62,190 nucleotides of DNA, from positions 1 to 62,190 of the forward strand of contig JAEEQX010000004.1 of NCBI GenBank assembly GCA_016285575.1. The letters are read 5' to 3'. The position numbers and the translations under genes are program-made. Positions 8,607 to 15,838 of this stretch are shown here, piece after piece. The notes beneath the pieces are model-generated. The model did no database searches and was not told the DNA's origin. It was given only the letters and a program-made list of their open reading frames with translations. This stretch comes from Lachnospiraceae bacterium. Its GTDB lineage: Bacteria; Bacillota; Clostridia; Lachnospirales; Lachnospiraceae. The first letter of the stretch is position 1. Every line of letters begins with the position of its first letter.

Positions 8607-9950
8607 CTAATAGATTACTGCGCAGACGCGCCACTGACCGTTTTCTTTTGTGTAATAGAATCTGGTGTCTGTAACAACATCACGAGGTCTTACGCCGTAT
8701 ACAAGCATATGCTGAGTATGTTCCATCTCACAATAGAATGCATTCTCGTTGTAAGGCTTAAAATCTATTATTTTATCTTCGGTTTCTTTGGTGATATGGT
8801 TAGGGAAATACATTAGATTTCCACTGTTGGTTTTGATGTCGTGAACGATGGGATTACCTTTTGTGAATATCCTATCGAGATTGCTGTCGTTAATCTCACG
8901 ACATACAACGGAGGAGTAAGTTGCTACAGCGTCCTTTGCGAATGCAATCATTTCATCCTCCATATCTTTCGGAGCACTCAATGGAGTCTCGTAAAAGCCT
9001 GTGGTTTCATTAACAGAAGGAACCAATTCCTGATCAAACGCATTGACAATTTTGATATCAGGTCTCTGATATAATCCATCAATCTTATAATAATTGACAT
9101 CAGCTAATTCGGCGAAATCTTCAAAATGGGTTTCGTCGTTTTTTTCGCTTTTTTCAAGATAATCTTTAGTCAATTCTTTTCCGTTAACATATACTTTGCA
9201 ATCATCGTATGTCTTTATTGTTGCATCCCATTCGGGTTCTGAAAACAGTGAAAAAGAATCGATACGATATATGGGTAAATCGTGCTTACGCTTTTCTGCT
9301 GACTGAGTCAATACCAATTCGCCGATGATATAGTCATCAGCTATTATATGATAAACAGGCTTCTTATCTGTGGAATCATTGCTTTCAGCATAGCTTAACT
9401 GCTTGTCCTTTGTCATAGCATCTATATAGCCTACGACATTATCTTTTGTTTCATATTCGCTGAGTACGGGCTTATTGGTTAACGATGAATATATTTCCTC
9501 AGCATTATTACCAGATATCGTCTGGATAAAAGAATCCGCGTTGTGATAAGGGAGTGATAGTTCGTATGTTTTTTCGTAGTCTTTCAGATAGAAAAAGAAT
9601 CTGATAAGAAAAAGAGTTATAAGAAGAACAAGTACGCCCGAATAGATAGCTAGGGACAAGAGGAACTTCTTAGAGAAGAACTTAGTAGTTCCCTCGTTTG
9701 CAGTCTCAGATTTATCGGATGCGCTACTTGTTTTATCTGATTTTTCTTTTTTGGAGAATAGACTTAAGAAAGTATCAATAGGATTCTTATCGTCGGCTGA
9801 TAAGGGACGAAGCGCTTCTCTTAATTCCCTGTGATCCTGCTTAATCTTATCTTCGATAGATTGAACGGATACATCATTAGCCCAGTTCGGATCATTCTCT
9901 AATTCAGTGTTGCCTGCTTTTTTGTTTTTGTTAAAAAGATCGCGATTCAT
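8607..9950 (-). CDS. Uncharacterised single-pass membrane protein with large ectodomain
   Basis: Not recognised. The 447-residue protein has a polar cytoplasmic region (about 1-98), one hydrophobic helix (about 101-122) and a long extracytoplasmic domain rich in Asp, Tyr and Thr. The ectodomain contains VYVNGKELTKDYL, reminiscent of small beta domains in clostridial membrane proteins, and ends with FYYTKENGQWRVCAVIY, an NTF2-like or DUF-type closing strand. The start at 9950 is preferred over one nine codons upstream because AGAGGTAG lies just before it and the upstream gene stops at 9952. It forms a two-gene operon with the phosphodiester glycosidase, suggesting a cell-envelope role. Confidence 0.75.
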   Translation of the reverse strand: MNRDLFNKNKKAGNTELENDPNWANDVSVQSIEDKIKQDHRELREALRPLSADDKNPIDTFLSLFSKKEKSDKTSSASDKSETANEGTTKFFSKKFLLSLAIYSGVLVLLITLFLIRFFFYLKDYEKTYELSLPYHNADSFIQTISGNNAEEIYSSLTNKPVLSEYETKDNVVGYIDAMTKDKQLSYAESNDSTDKKPVYHIIADDYIIGELVLTQSAEKRKHDLPIYRIDSFSLFSEPEWDATIKTYDDCKVYVNGKELTKDYLEKSEKNDETHFEDFAELADVNYYKIDGLYQRPDIKIVNAFDQELVPSVNETTGFYETPLSAPKDMEDEMIAFAKDAVATYSSVVCREINDSNLDRIFTKGNPIVHDIKTNSGNLMYFPNHITKETEDKIIDFKPYNENAFYCEMEHTQHMLVYGVRPRDVVTDTRFYYTKENGQWRVCAVIY

Positions 9951-9951
9951 A

Positions 9952-11016
9952 CTACCTCTTTTCCACAACAAAAGCACTTGGCATTTCTCTGAATCCCAAT
10001 GTACAACTGGATACTACATCTTCGCCGTTATAATACATGGATGATGACATACCGCCATCGAGATTGGCTGCGTTGACTGCACCATATTCTTCCATGATTG
10101 TAATTAGATCACCCATTGTTGCTCCAAGAGAACTGGGCTGTCTTCCTTCGATTACGAGTAAGAGCACATCGCCGTTTTCTCTCTGTCCGATTGCGGTACG
10201 GGGGTTAAGACCCGATCCTGAACCGGAATACTGAGCCGACTTACCATTGACTATTAATGAGGGACCAAAAGATACTGCGTCTCTCATTCCGATTGACTGA
10301 GCATAACCTGCAGTCATTCTTCCGACTACAAGAACATTATCATTGGTAAAACCATATATTTCGTATGATGTACTGGGATCGCCAAATCTAAGTTTGCCTT
10401 CCGAGAAGATAACGCCCTCGGGCATACCACCTGTACCCATACCAATTTCATCATCGTATTTACCACCGTTAACACCTGCTACACAGTCGTATTTTTGGAC
10501 TAACTGTGAGAGCGTAAGTCCGGGTGCGTTGTAATCATAATAATCAAGTGTAGCGACTTTAACTCTGGAAGGGTCATATACAACCATCATCTTTCCCTTG
10601 TAAGTGTCACCATGAACATCGAATATATCTATTCCGTCACCATCAGGATCGATAACAGTTCCTGACTCGGTAGCAGTCTCTTTTACGGTTTCGTTTTCAG
10701 AAGCATTGAGTTTTACTAAAGAAGTATTGGTAATTTCTTCGAATTCTGTGGTTTTGTTTTTGGATAGGATATCATCAATCTGAGCTTGAGAAAGATATAT
10801 ATCAGCCACAACGCCACCAACGCTTGATTCCTTGGCTGAGGCAACGAAGAGGTCTCTAATTCTTGGCGAAGGCCCCTTGTTAACCATAAAGAAGAAAACA
10901 TACAATCCAGCCAATAGTATTACCAAAGTTGCTGCAACCCAAATAAAGAATCGACCAACATAACGACCGATTCTTGACAAAACACTGTTGGATTTGCTGT
11001 TTTCGCGCGATTTCAT
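9952..11016 (-). CDS. Phosphodiester glycosidase family protein (NAGPA domain)
   Basis: A 354-residue membrane-anchored enzyme: short basic N-terminus, one hydrophobic helix (about 21-45), linker, then a C-terminal NAGPA/phosphodiester glycosidase domain (about 150-350). Motifs include AGVNGGKYDD, the strongly conserved GLNPRTAIGQR, and NLDGGMSSSMYYNGE near the C-terminus. Family members hydrolyse N-acetylglucosamine or related sugars linked through phosphodiesters; in Firmicutes the probable targets are wall polymers such as teichoic acids. It is anchored with the domain outside. The downstream gene begins one base after its stop. Confidence 0.9.
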   Translation of the reverse strand: MKSRENSKSNSVLSRIGRYVGRFFIWVAATLVILLAGLYVFFFMVNKGPSPRIRDLFVASAKESSVGGVVADIYLSQAQIDDILSKNKTTEFEEITNTSLVKLNASENETVKETATESGTVIDPDGDGIDIFDVHGDTYKGKMMVVYDPSRVKVATLDYYDYNAPGLTLSQLVQKYDCVAGVNGGKYDDEIGMGTGGMPEGVIFSEGKLRFGDPSTSYEIYGFTNDNVLVVGRMTAGYAQSIGMRDAVSFGPSLIVNGKSAQYSGSGSGLNPRTAIGQRENGDVLLLVIEGRQPSSLGATMGDLITIMEEYGAVNAANLDGGMSSSMYYNGEDVVSSCTLGFREMPSAFVVEKR

Positions 11017-11120
11017 ACCTTTTTTATACCATATTTTGTTGAGTCAGACAAGGAGAATATACTATTTATAGTGGTTTTTGCATTTTTAGATGCGAATTTT
11101 TTATATCGCATAATAATTCA

Positions 11121-11149
11121 TTGGGAAATATGTTGAAAAATGGTATAAT
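11121..11149 (+). promoter_or_regulatory. Sigma-A promoter for the 57-residue ORF
   Basis: TTGGGA (11121-11126), 17-base spacer, TATAAT (11144-11149) in the divergent region between 11016 and 11201. Confidence 0.65.
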
Positions 11150-11200
11150 ACATATAGGGTAATGCTATATTGAATAGCGATTATAAAAGGAGGGATAGTT

Positions 11201-11374
11201 ATGGTAGGTCTTATCGGTTTTAATTGGTTTAATCAAAATAATACTGTTGGAAGAGATTTATGGGCCATGACGCTTGCTAATGGTGGCGGAAATCCTTCTA
11301 TGAAGGTTAACCCTATATACGTTAAGGAACAAGAAGAGAAAAAAGCTGATTCAGTCGAGAATACTGAAGAATAA
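11201..11374 (+). CDS. Small unknown protein, 57 residues
   Basis: A complete small reading frame with a strong AAAGGAGGGA ribosome site (11187-11196) four bases upstream and a clear promoter (11121-11149). The product starts MVGLIGFNWFNQNN, is hydrophobic and aromatic at the N-terminus, has a Gly/Asn-rich centre, and ends in an acidic Glu/Lys tail. No signal peptide or known motif is visible. A hairpin at 11387-11414 follows. The unusually good expression signals argue that it is real; the function is unknown. Confidence 0.75.
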   Translation: MVGLIGFNWFNQNNTVGRDLWAMTLANGGGNPSMKVNPIYVKEQEEKKADSVENTEE

Positions 11375-11386
11375 TATTTATTCAAG

Positions 11387-11420
11387 TGCCGACGATGCGT
11401 ATGTACCGTCGGCATTACTT
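11387..11420 (+). terminator. Possible terminator after small ORF
   Basis: TGCCGACG (11387-11394) pairs perfectly with CGTCGGCA (11407-11414), with a 12-base loop; the tail TTACTTTGCTT is only moderately T-rich, so termination may be partial and allow read-through into the methyltransferase gene. Confidence 0.5.
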
Positions 11421-11441
11421 TGCTTAGATGAGTAGGAAGAA

Positions 11442-12863
11442 ATGAAAAAAGGCGAGAGTTTCATTGGAGAAGTAATTGAATATGATTTCCCGAATATCGG
11501 TGTAGTCAGTGTGGACGATAATGGGGAAACAAGAAAAGTAAAAGTCAAGAATGCTATTATCGGACAGACTGTAGAAGCAACTGTTAATAAAAAGAAAGCG
11601 GGACTTTTAGAAGCCAGACTTGAAAGAGTTGTAAAAAGAAGCGACGTAGAAGTTGAATCCGATTGCCCTCATTTTGGAGATTGCGGTGGCTGCTTATACA
11701 GGACTTTTCCATATGAGGCGCAGTTATCAATAAAAGAAAAACAGATTCTTAAGCTTATTAAGAATGCTATTGGTGATAAGGCGGAAGATATAGACAAGGC
11801 GTATGAAGGAATAAGTGGCAGCCCCGATATAGAAGGCTACAGAAACAAGATGGAGTTTTCCTTCGGTAATGAATATAAGGATGGCCCGATAGCACTTGGT
11901 ATGCATAAGAGGGCTTCTACATACGATGTGGTAAATACATTCAATTGTAAGATAGTCGATGTGGATTTCAGACGTATACTCAAGGCTACATATGATTATT
12001 TTGCAGCTCTTAATATTCCTTATTATCACAAGATGAGACATGATGGAGTACTTAGACATCTTTGCGTGAGAAAGGGTAAAAAATCTCAGGAGATTTTAGT
12101 CTTTTTAGTCACATCTTCTTTGTGGAAAGAAGATTACTCTGAAGAAGAATGGAAAGAAATACTTGATAAATGGGTTGAGATTTTAAAAGGAATCGAACTT
12201 GTAGGAACTTACGCAGGAATACTTCATGTCAATAATGATTCTTTTGCGGATGCAGTTAAGGATGAAGGTACAACTCTTTTATACGGAAGAGATTATTTTA
12301 CCGAAGAATTGTTAGGACTTGAATTCAAGGTATCACCTTTTTCATTTTTCCAAAACAACAGTCGTGGTGCAGAGATTCTGTATTCAAAAGTAATCGAATT
12401 CCTTCGCATTAAGGAAGGCACCAAGCCTGTAGTTTATGATCTGTATACCGGCACCGGTACTATAGCTCAACTTATCTCCAAGGCTACGAGCAAGACAATA
12501 GGTGTGGAAATAGTTGAAGAGGCAGTAGAAGCCGCAAAAGAGAGTGCTAAAAGAAACGGAATAGATAACTGTGAATTCATCGCAGGCGATGTATTAAAAT
12601 GCCTGGATGATATAGATACACTTCCGGATTATATTATTCTTGATCCGCCCAGAGATGGCATTAATCCCAAGGCACTTACCAAGATTCTTTCATATCAGGT
12701 GGAGAGGATTGTATATGTATCATGTAAGCCGACAAGTCTGGCTAGAGATATCATGTCTTTTTATGATCAGGGATACAAGGTTGAGAGAATGTGTATGGTA
12801 GATTTATTCCCATACACCTATCATTTGGAAGTCGCAACTTTATTTATAAAAGATAAAAACTAA
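11442..12863 (+). CDS. rlmD: 23S rRNA (uracil-C5)-methyltransferase, RlmD/RlmCD type
   Basis: SAM-dependent m5U methyltransferase of the TrmA/RumA family (473 aa). Domains: N-terminal TRAM RNA-binding domain (about 1-60), an Fe-S cluster motif CPHFGDCGGC (about 74-83) with a further Cys, and a C-terminal Rossmann methyltransferase with YDLYTGTGTIAQ (SAM loop), DPPRDGINPK and the catalytic-Cys motif IVYVSCKP. Family members modify U747 and/or U1939 of 23S rRNA; Firmicutes RlmCD does both. Which site this one modifies is not readable. It begins with AGGAAG five bases upstream. Confidence 0.92.
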   Translation: MKKGESFIGEVIEYDFPNIGVVSVDDNGETRKVKVKNAIIGQTVEATVNKKKAGLLEARLERVVKRSDVEVESDCPHFGDCGGCLYRTFPYEAQLSIKEKQILKLIKNAIGDKAEDIDKAYEGISGSPDIEGYRNKMEFSFGNEYKDGPIALGMHKRASTYDVVNTFNCKIVDVDFRRILKATYDYFAALNIPYYHKMRHDGVLRHLCVRKGKKSQEILVFLVTSSLWKEDYSEEEWKEILDKWVEILKGIELVGTYAGILHVNNDSFADAVKDEGTTLLYGRDYFTEELLGLEFKVSPFSFFQNNSRGAEILYSKVIEFLRIKEGTKPVVYDLYTGTGTIAQLISKATSKTIGVEIVEEAVEAAKESAKRNGIDNCEFIAGDVLKCLDDIDTLPDYIILDPPRDGINPKALTKILSYQVERIVYVSCKPTSLARDIMSFYDQGYKVERMCMVDLFPYTYHLEVATLFIKDKN

Positions 12864-12884
12864 TAGGCTAAAGAGAGAGGCATA

Positions 12885-14498
12885 ATGGAAGAAAGACCAA
12901 TACTTAAAAACAGAATTTTTTTGTATCTTACCGAGTTCTTTGCAGGAATGTCGGTAATGGCAGTTGAACTTGGCGCAAGCAGATTGCTGGCACCGTATTT
13001 TAGTTCTTCGCAGATTGTGTGGACCATCATTATCGGAACGATTATGATAGCGATGGCACTTGGCAATATATATGGCGGAAGAGCAGCGGATAAGAATCCC
13101 AATCCTGATAAACTCTATGCACGTATCATTATTGCATCAGTATGGATTGCGCTTATACCCGTGCTTGGAAAATATATAATTATTTTCATATCTGGAATTT
13201 TGATATTTACGGTTAATTCCAACTTTTTAATCATTGCAGGATTCGTTGCATGCATGGTTATATTTGTATTTCCTTTGTTCCTTCTTGGAACCGTAACGCC
13301 TTCACTAGTAAAATACACAGTTGATAATCTTGATAATAACGGTAAGCTTGTGGGCAATCTTAATGCGGCTAACACGATAGGAAGTATTATCGGTACTTTT
13401 ATTCCGACTTTCATAAGTATTCCTGCAGTAGGAACGAGCATTACGTTCTTAATCTTTGCGGCGATTCTTTTGATACTTTGTGCAATATATTTTATATCTT
13501 CAAAGATAAGTATTAAAAAGATAAAAAGACTTCCGGTAGCGATGTTTATTTTTGTTCTTTGCATTATCTTTGGACATAAGAGCAATTTTGCTTTTTGGCA
13601 AAACGATCTTCTCTACGAAGGAGAGTCCATATACAATTATCTTCAGGTTTATGAGGATGACAGAGCACTTTATTTTTCAACAAATGTTTTGTTTGGTATT
13701 CAGTCTATATATCTTAAGGAAAAGGGCTTAACCGGATATTATTATGATTTCGCAATGGCTGCTCCTTATATGAGTGATATAAAAGAAAAAGAATCAATGG
13801 ATATTCTTATTCTTGGAAATGGCACAGGAACGTATGCTACTCAGTGCAAAAGATATTTTGATACGGATTTGAATATAACGGGTGTTGAGATTGATGATAA
13901 GATTACAAAGCTCGCGAAGAAGTATTTTGATTTACCTGACGACGTAGAAGTTATTACTTATGACGGCAGAGCATTTCTTAATGCTACTGATAAAAAGTAT
14001 GATGTGATAATGGTTGATGCATATCAGGATATAACAATTCCTTTTCAGATGTCATCCGTTGAATTCTTCACTGAAGTTAAAGACCATTTAAAAGAAGATG
14101 GCGTTATGGTTGTTAACATGAATATGAAAAGTTCAGGAAAGGATAGCATAAACGATTATCTTAGTGATACGATATGCGAGGTATTTCCTTACGCATATAC
14201 ATGTGATACTTTTGGAGTAAGCAACAGAGAACTTTTCGCATCCGACAATCCTGAGATGATTGAAGTATTTAGAGAAAATGTTGCTAAAGAAGAAAATTCT
14301 CAGCTTATCTGGATGATGGGTGAAGTCGATAAGAAGCTTGTTAAATATGAGAAGGGCGAACATGTTATGACTGATGACAAGGCACCGGTTGAACTTCTTG
14401 GAATGAAAGTTATCGATGAATTAATCCAGGATGAAGTAGCTTATTACAAAGAGATATTTAAAACCCAGGGAATTAAGGGTGTAATTGATAATCTATAA
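12885..14498 (+). CDS. Membrane-bound spermidine-synthase-like methyltransferase-fold protein
   Basis: A 537-residue protein with an N-terminal polytopic membrane region (roughly seven hydrophobic helices, about residues 8-240) fused to a C-terminal aminopropyltransferase/Rossmann domain (about 290-480). The latter shows LILGNGTGTYATQ, ITGVEIDD and DVIMVDAYQD, corresponding to the SAM/dcSAM site and the aspartate loop of spermidine synthases. Such fused 'MFS/spermidine synthase' proteins are widespread, but their reaction is mostly untested, so polyamine synthesis is only a possibility. It starts 21 bases after rlmD and may share its mRNA. No terminator is visible before the pheL promoter. 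Confidence 0.82.
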   Translation: MEERPILKNRIFLYLTEFFAGMSVMAVELGASRLLAPYFSSSQIVWTIIIGTIMIAMALGNIYGGRAADKNPNPDKLYARIIIASVWIALIPVLGKYIIIFISGILIFTVNSNFLIIAGFVACMVIFVFPLFLLGTVTPSLVKYTVDNLDNNGKLVGNLNAANTIGSIIGTFIPTFISIPAVGTSITFLIFAAILLILCAIYFISSKISIKKIKRLPVAMFIFVLCIIFGHKSNFAFWQNDLLYEGESIYNYLQVYEDDRALYFSTNVLFGIQSIYLKEKGLTGYYYDFAMAAPYMSDIKEKESMDILILGNGTGTYATQCKRYFDTDLNITGVEIDDKITKLAKKYFDLPDDVEVITYDGRAFLNATDKKYDVIMVDAYQDITIPFQMSSVEFFTEVKDHLKEDGVMVVNMNMKSSGKDSINDYLSDTICEVFPYAYTCDTFGVSNRELFASDNPEMIEVFRENVAKEENSQLIWMMGEVDKKLVKYEKGEHVMTDDKAPVELLGMKVIDELIQDEVAYYKEIFKTQGIKGVIDNL

Positions 14499-14529
14499 TA
14501 ATAAAATTGTGAATTCTTTATTTTACTCG

Positions 14530-14558
14530 TTGACGGATGGTTTTTATTGTGATATTTT
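14530..14558 (+). promoter_or_regulatory. Sigma-A promoter of the phe leader/pheA/aroF operon
   Basis: TTGACG (14530-14535), 17-base spacer, TATTTT (14553-14558), preceded by a TGTG extension. The predicted transcript start near 14565 gives a leader with a 24-base 5' UTR before the Phe-rich ORF at 14589. Confidence 0.7.
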
Positions 14559-14588
14559 TACAACAGTTGTTGATTAGAGGTTAATGGT

Positions 14589-14717
14589 ATGAGCAAGAGA
14601 ACACTTGCACAATCCAATATGGCTTTATTCTTTGCCTTTTTCCAGGCTTGCGAATTTTTTGCAAGCTTTTTTGAGTTTGTCTTTTACAAAGCAAATGATA
14701 AGTGTGGACGAAGGTAA
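14589..14717 (+). CDS. pheL: Phe-rich leader peptide of the pheA-aroF operon (candidate)
   Basis: A 42-codon frame preceded by AGAGG (14576-14580) at eight bases. The peptide contains 10 Phe, at positions 14, 15, 17, 18, 23, 24, 27, 28, 30 and 32, followed by Tyr33; its core LFFAFFQ resembles the FFFAFF core of enterobacterial PheL. All Phe codons fall at 14628-14684. The stop (14715-14717) is followed 27 bases later by a strong terminator, and the next gene is prephenate dehydratase. Stalling at Phe codons when tRNA-Phe is uncharged would leave 14707-14714 free to pair with 14754-14761 and block the terminator; completion of translation to the stop would mask it. The architecture is seen directly, the mechanism is inferred. 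The ORF is not a known family. Confidence 0.78.
   Translation: MSKRTLAQSNMALFFAFFQACEFFASFFEFVFYKANDKCGRR
14646..14672 (+). promoter_or_regulatory. Hairpin plus T tract inside the leader-peptide coding region
   Basis: GCTTGCGAA (14646-14654) and TTTGCAAGC (14658-14666) form a nine-base stem with one G-U pair and a TTT loop, followed immediately by six T (14667-14672). It overlaps Phe codons 23-28. It could be the 1:2 pause hairpin of an attenuator, or a second terminator active when the leader is untranslated. Confidence 0.55.
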
Positions 14718-14761
14718 GGTGTGAATAGAAAGAATGGTTATTTCAAGCCCTGTCCTTTGTC
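14707..14761 (+). promoter_or_regulatory. Candidate antiterminator pairing
   Basis: GACGAAGG (14707-14714), which overlaps the last leader codons up to the base before the stop, is complementary to CCTTTGTC (14754-14761) with one G-U wobble. The second segment occupies the end of the 5' arm and the loop of the terminator, so the two structures are mutually exclusive. An alternative eight-pair helix between 14643-14650 and 14744-14752 is also possible. Confidence 0.5.
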
Positions 14762-14775
14762 GGACAGGGCTTTTT
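14745..14775 (+). terminator. Attenuator terminator upstream of pheA
   Basis: AAGCCCTGTCC (14745-14755) and GGACAGGGCTT (14762-14772) form a perfect 11-base stem with a six-base loop and a TTTTT tail. It lies between the Phe-rich leader ORF and pheA, in the transcribed leader rather than after a gene. Confidence 0.92.
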
Positions 14776-14779
14776 ATAT

Positions 14780-14862
14780 GCGCACTCCCGCACGAGGAAA
14801 TTTGCTGCTACGCAGCATGCGGGAGGCGCGGCGAGTAGGGCAAGATAAATCTTCCCTACTCG
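14780..14862. repeat. Two-hairpin palindromic intergenic element
   Basis: A structured GC-rich block. The first hairpin pairs GCGC (14780-14783) and CTCCCGCA (14785-14792) with TGCGGGAG and GCGC (14818-14829), and encloses a six-base TGCTGC/GCAGCA hairpin (14803-14817). The second pairs CGAGTAGGG (14832-14840) with CCCTACTCG (14854-14862), with an inner AAGA/TCTT extension across one bulge. Pieces recur at 4650-4688. It lies between the attenuator and the pheA ribosome site, so it is transcribed when the attenuator is read through. It resembles REP/BIME-like intergenic elements; copy number in the genome is unknown. Confidence 0.65.
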
Positions 14863-14890
14863 ATTAAAAATGCTCAAGGAGAATAAAAAC

Positions 14891-15730
14891 ATGGACAAGA
14901 AGAATCGAAGACACGTTGCTTACAGCGGAGTTAAAGGAGCATATGCACACATAGCTGCTTCCAAGATATTTACAGATGAAGAATATATCTCCAAGCCTTC
15001 GTTTAAGAGTGTATACGATGCAGTAGAAAACGAAGAATGCGAATACGGCGTTCTGCCAATCGAGAACAGTTTCGCAGGAGACGTTGCACAGGTTATGGAT
15101 CTTCTTTATTTTGGAAACCTTTATATCATCGGTATATATGAGATGCCTATTAAACATTGTTTACTCGGAATTCCTTCTTCAAACATCGAAGATATAAAAG
15201 AAGTATTGAGTCATCCTCAAGCACTTGATCAGTGTGCTGAATTCATACAAAAGAATAATTTATCTCAAAACATTGCGGTCAATACAGCGGTTGCAGCAAA
15301 AAGTATCTCAGAGAAAAACGATCCTTCTTTTGCAGCTATAGCAAGTAGAGAAACAGCAAAAATATATGGCCTTAAGATATTGGCCTCGGACATTCATACT
15401 AGTAACGATAACATGACGAGGTTCGTAGTAATATCTAAAAAGAATGAGCCTCTTATCGATGAAAAGAATGCATTCTCGCTGATTCTTACAGTTAAGAACG
15501 AAGCAGGTGCTTTTACAAAAGCGGTTGCAGCGATTGGTGATAACGGATTCAACATGAGGGCAATACGAAGCAGACCGGCAAAATCTCTCGCTTGGAAATA
15601 TTATTTTTACATTGAGGGTGAAGGTAATATCGAGAGTGAGATGGGAAGACGAATGAAAGAAGAATTGTCGAAAAACTGTGAGACAGTTAGAGTGCTTGGA
15701 AATTACGCCGAGGATATTGTTCTTGATTAA
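14891..15730 (+). CDS. pheA: Prephenate dehydratase
   Basis: Converts prephenate to phenylpyruvate, the committed step of phenylalanine synthesis. The 279 residues comprise a PDT domain (about 8-185), beginning VAYSGVKGAYAHIAA and containing the TRFVVI motif that carries the catalytic Thr, and a C-terminal ACT domain (about 195-275). The ACT domain has the feedback sites GAFTKAVA (GALV-like) and IRSRP (ESRP-like). It is monofunctional, with no chorismate mutase domain. The ATG at 14891 is chosen over one seven codons upstream because AAGGAGAA (14876-14883) is properly spaced. Expression appears controlled by the upstream leader; DAHP synthase follows in the same direction without a terminator. 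Confidence 0.94.
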   Translation: MDKKNRRHVAYSGVKGAYAHIAASKIFTDEEYISKPSFKSVYDAVENEECEYGVLPIENSFAGDVAQVMDLLYFGNLYIIGIYEMPIKHCLLGIPSSNIEDIKEVLSHPQALDQCAEFIQKNNLSQNIAVNTAVAAKSISEKNDPSFAAIASRETAKIYGLKILASDIHTSNDNMTRFVVISKKNEPLIDEKNAFSLILTVKNEAGAFTKAVAAIGDNGFNMRAIRSRPAKSLAWKYYFYIEGEGNIESEMGRRMKEELSKNCETVRVLGNYAEDIVLD

Positions 15731-15838
15731 TTAAATTCGTTAATCAAAAAGATTTTATGAATATAAAAAGTAGAAATACTTATAGATAAAAAACAAAAAA
15801 GATTATTGAAAAAGATAAAAATAAGGATGGTGACAGAC

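Noticed and set aside
14499-14890. T-box riboswitch controlling pheA
   Set aside because: The T-box sequence (AGGGTGGNACCGCG-like), the stem I motifs and a specifier loop with a Phe codon are not visible; the Phe-rich ORF explains the region better.
15806-15838. Upstream start codons of DAHP synthase (TTG 15806, ATG 15827)
   Set aside because: The ribosome site AAGGATGGTG lies between them and 15839 and is spaced only for 15839; the residues coded upstream are Lys/Ile runs unlike the family.
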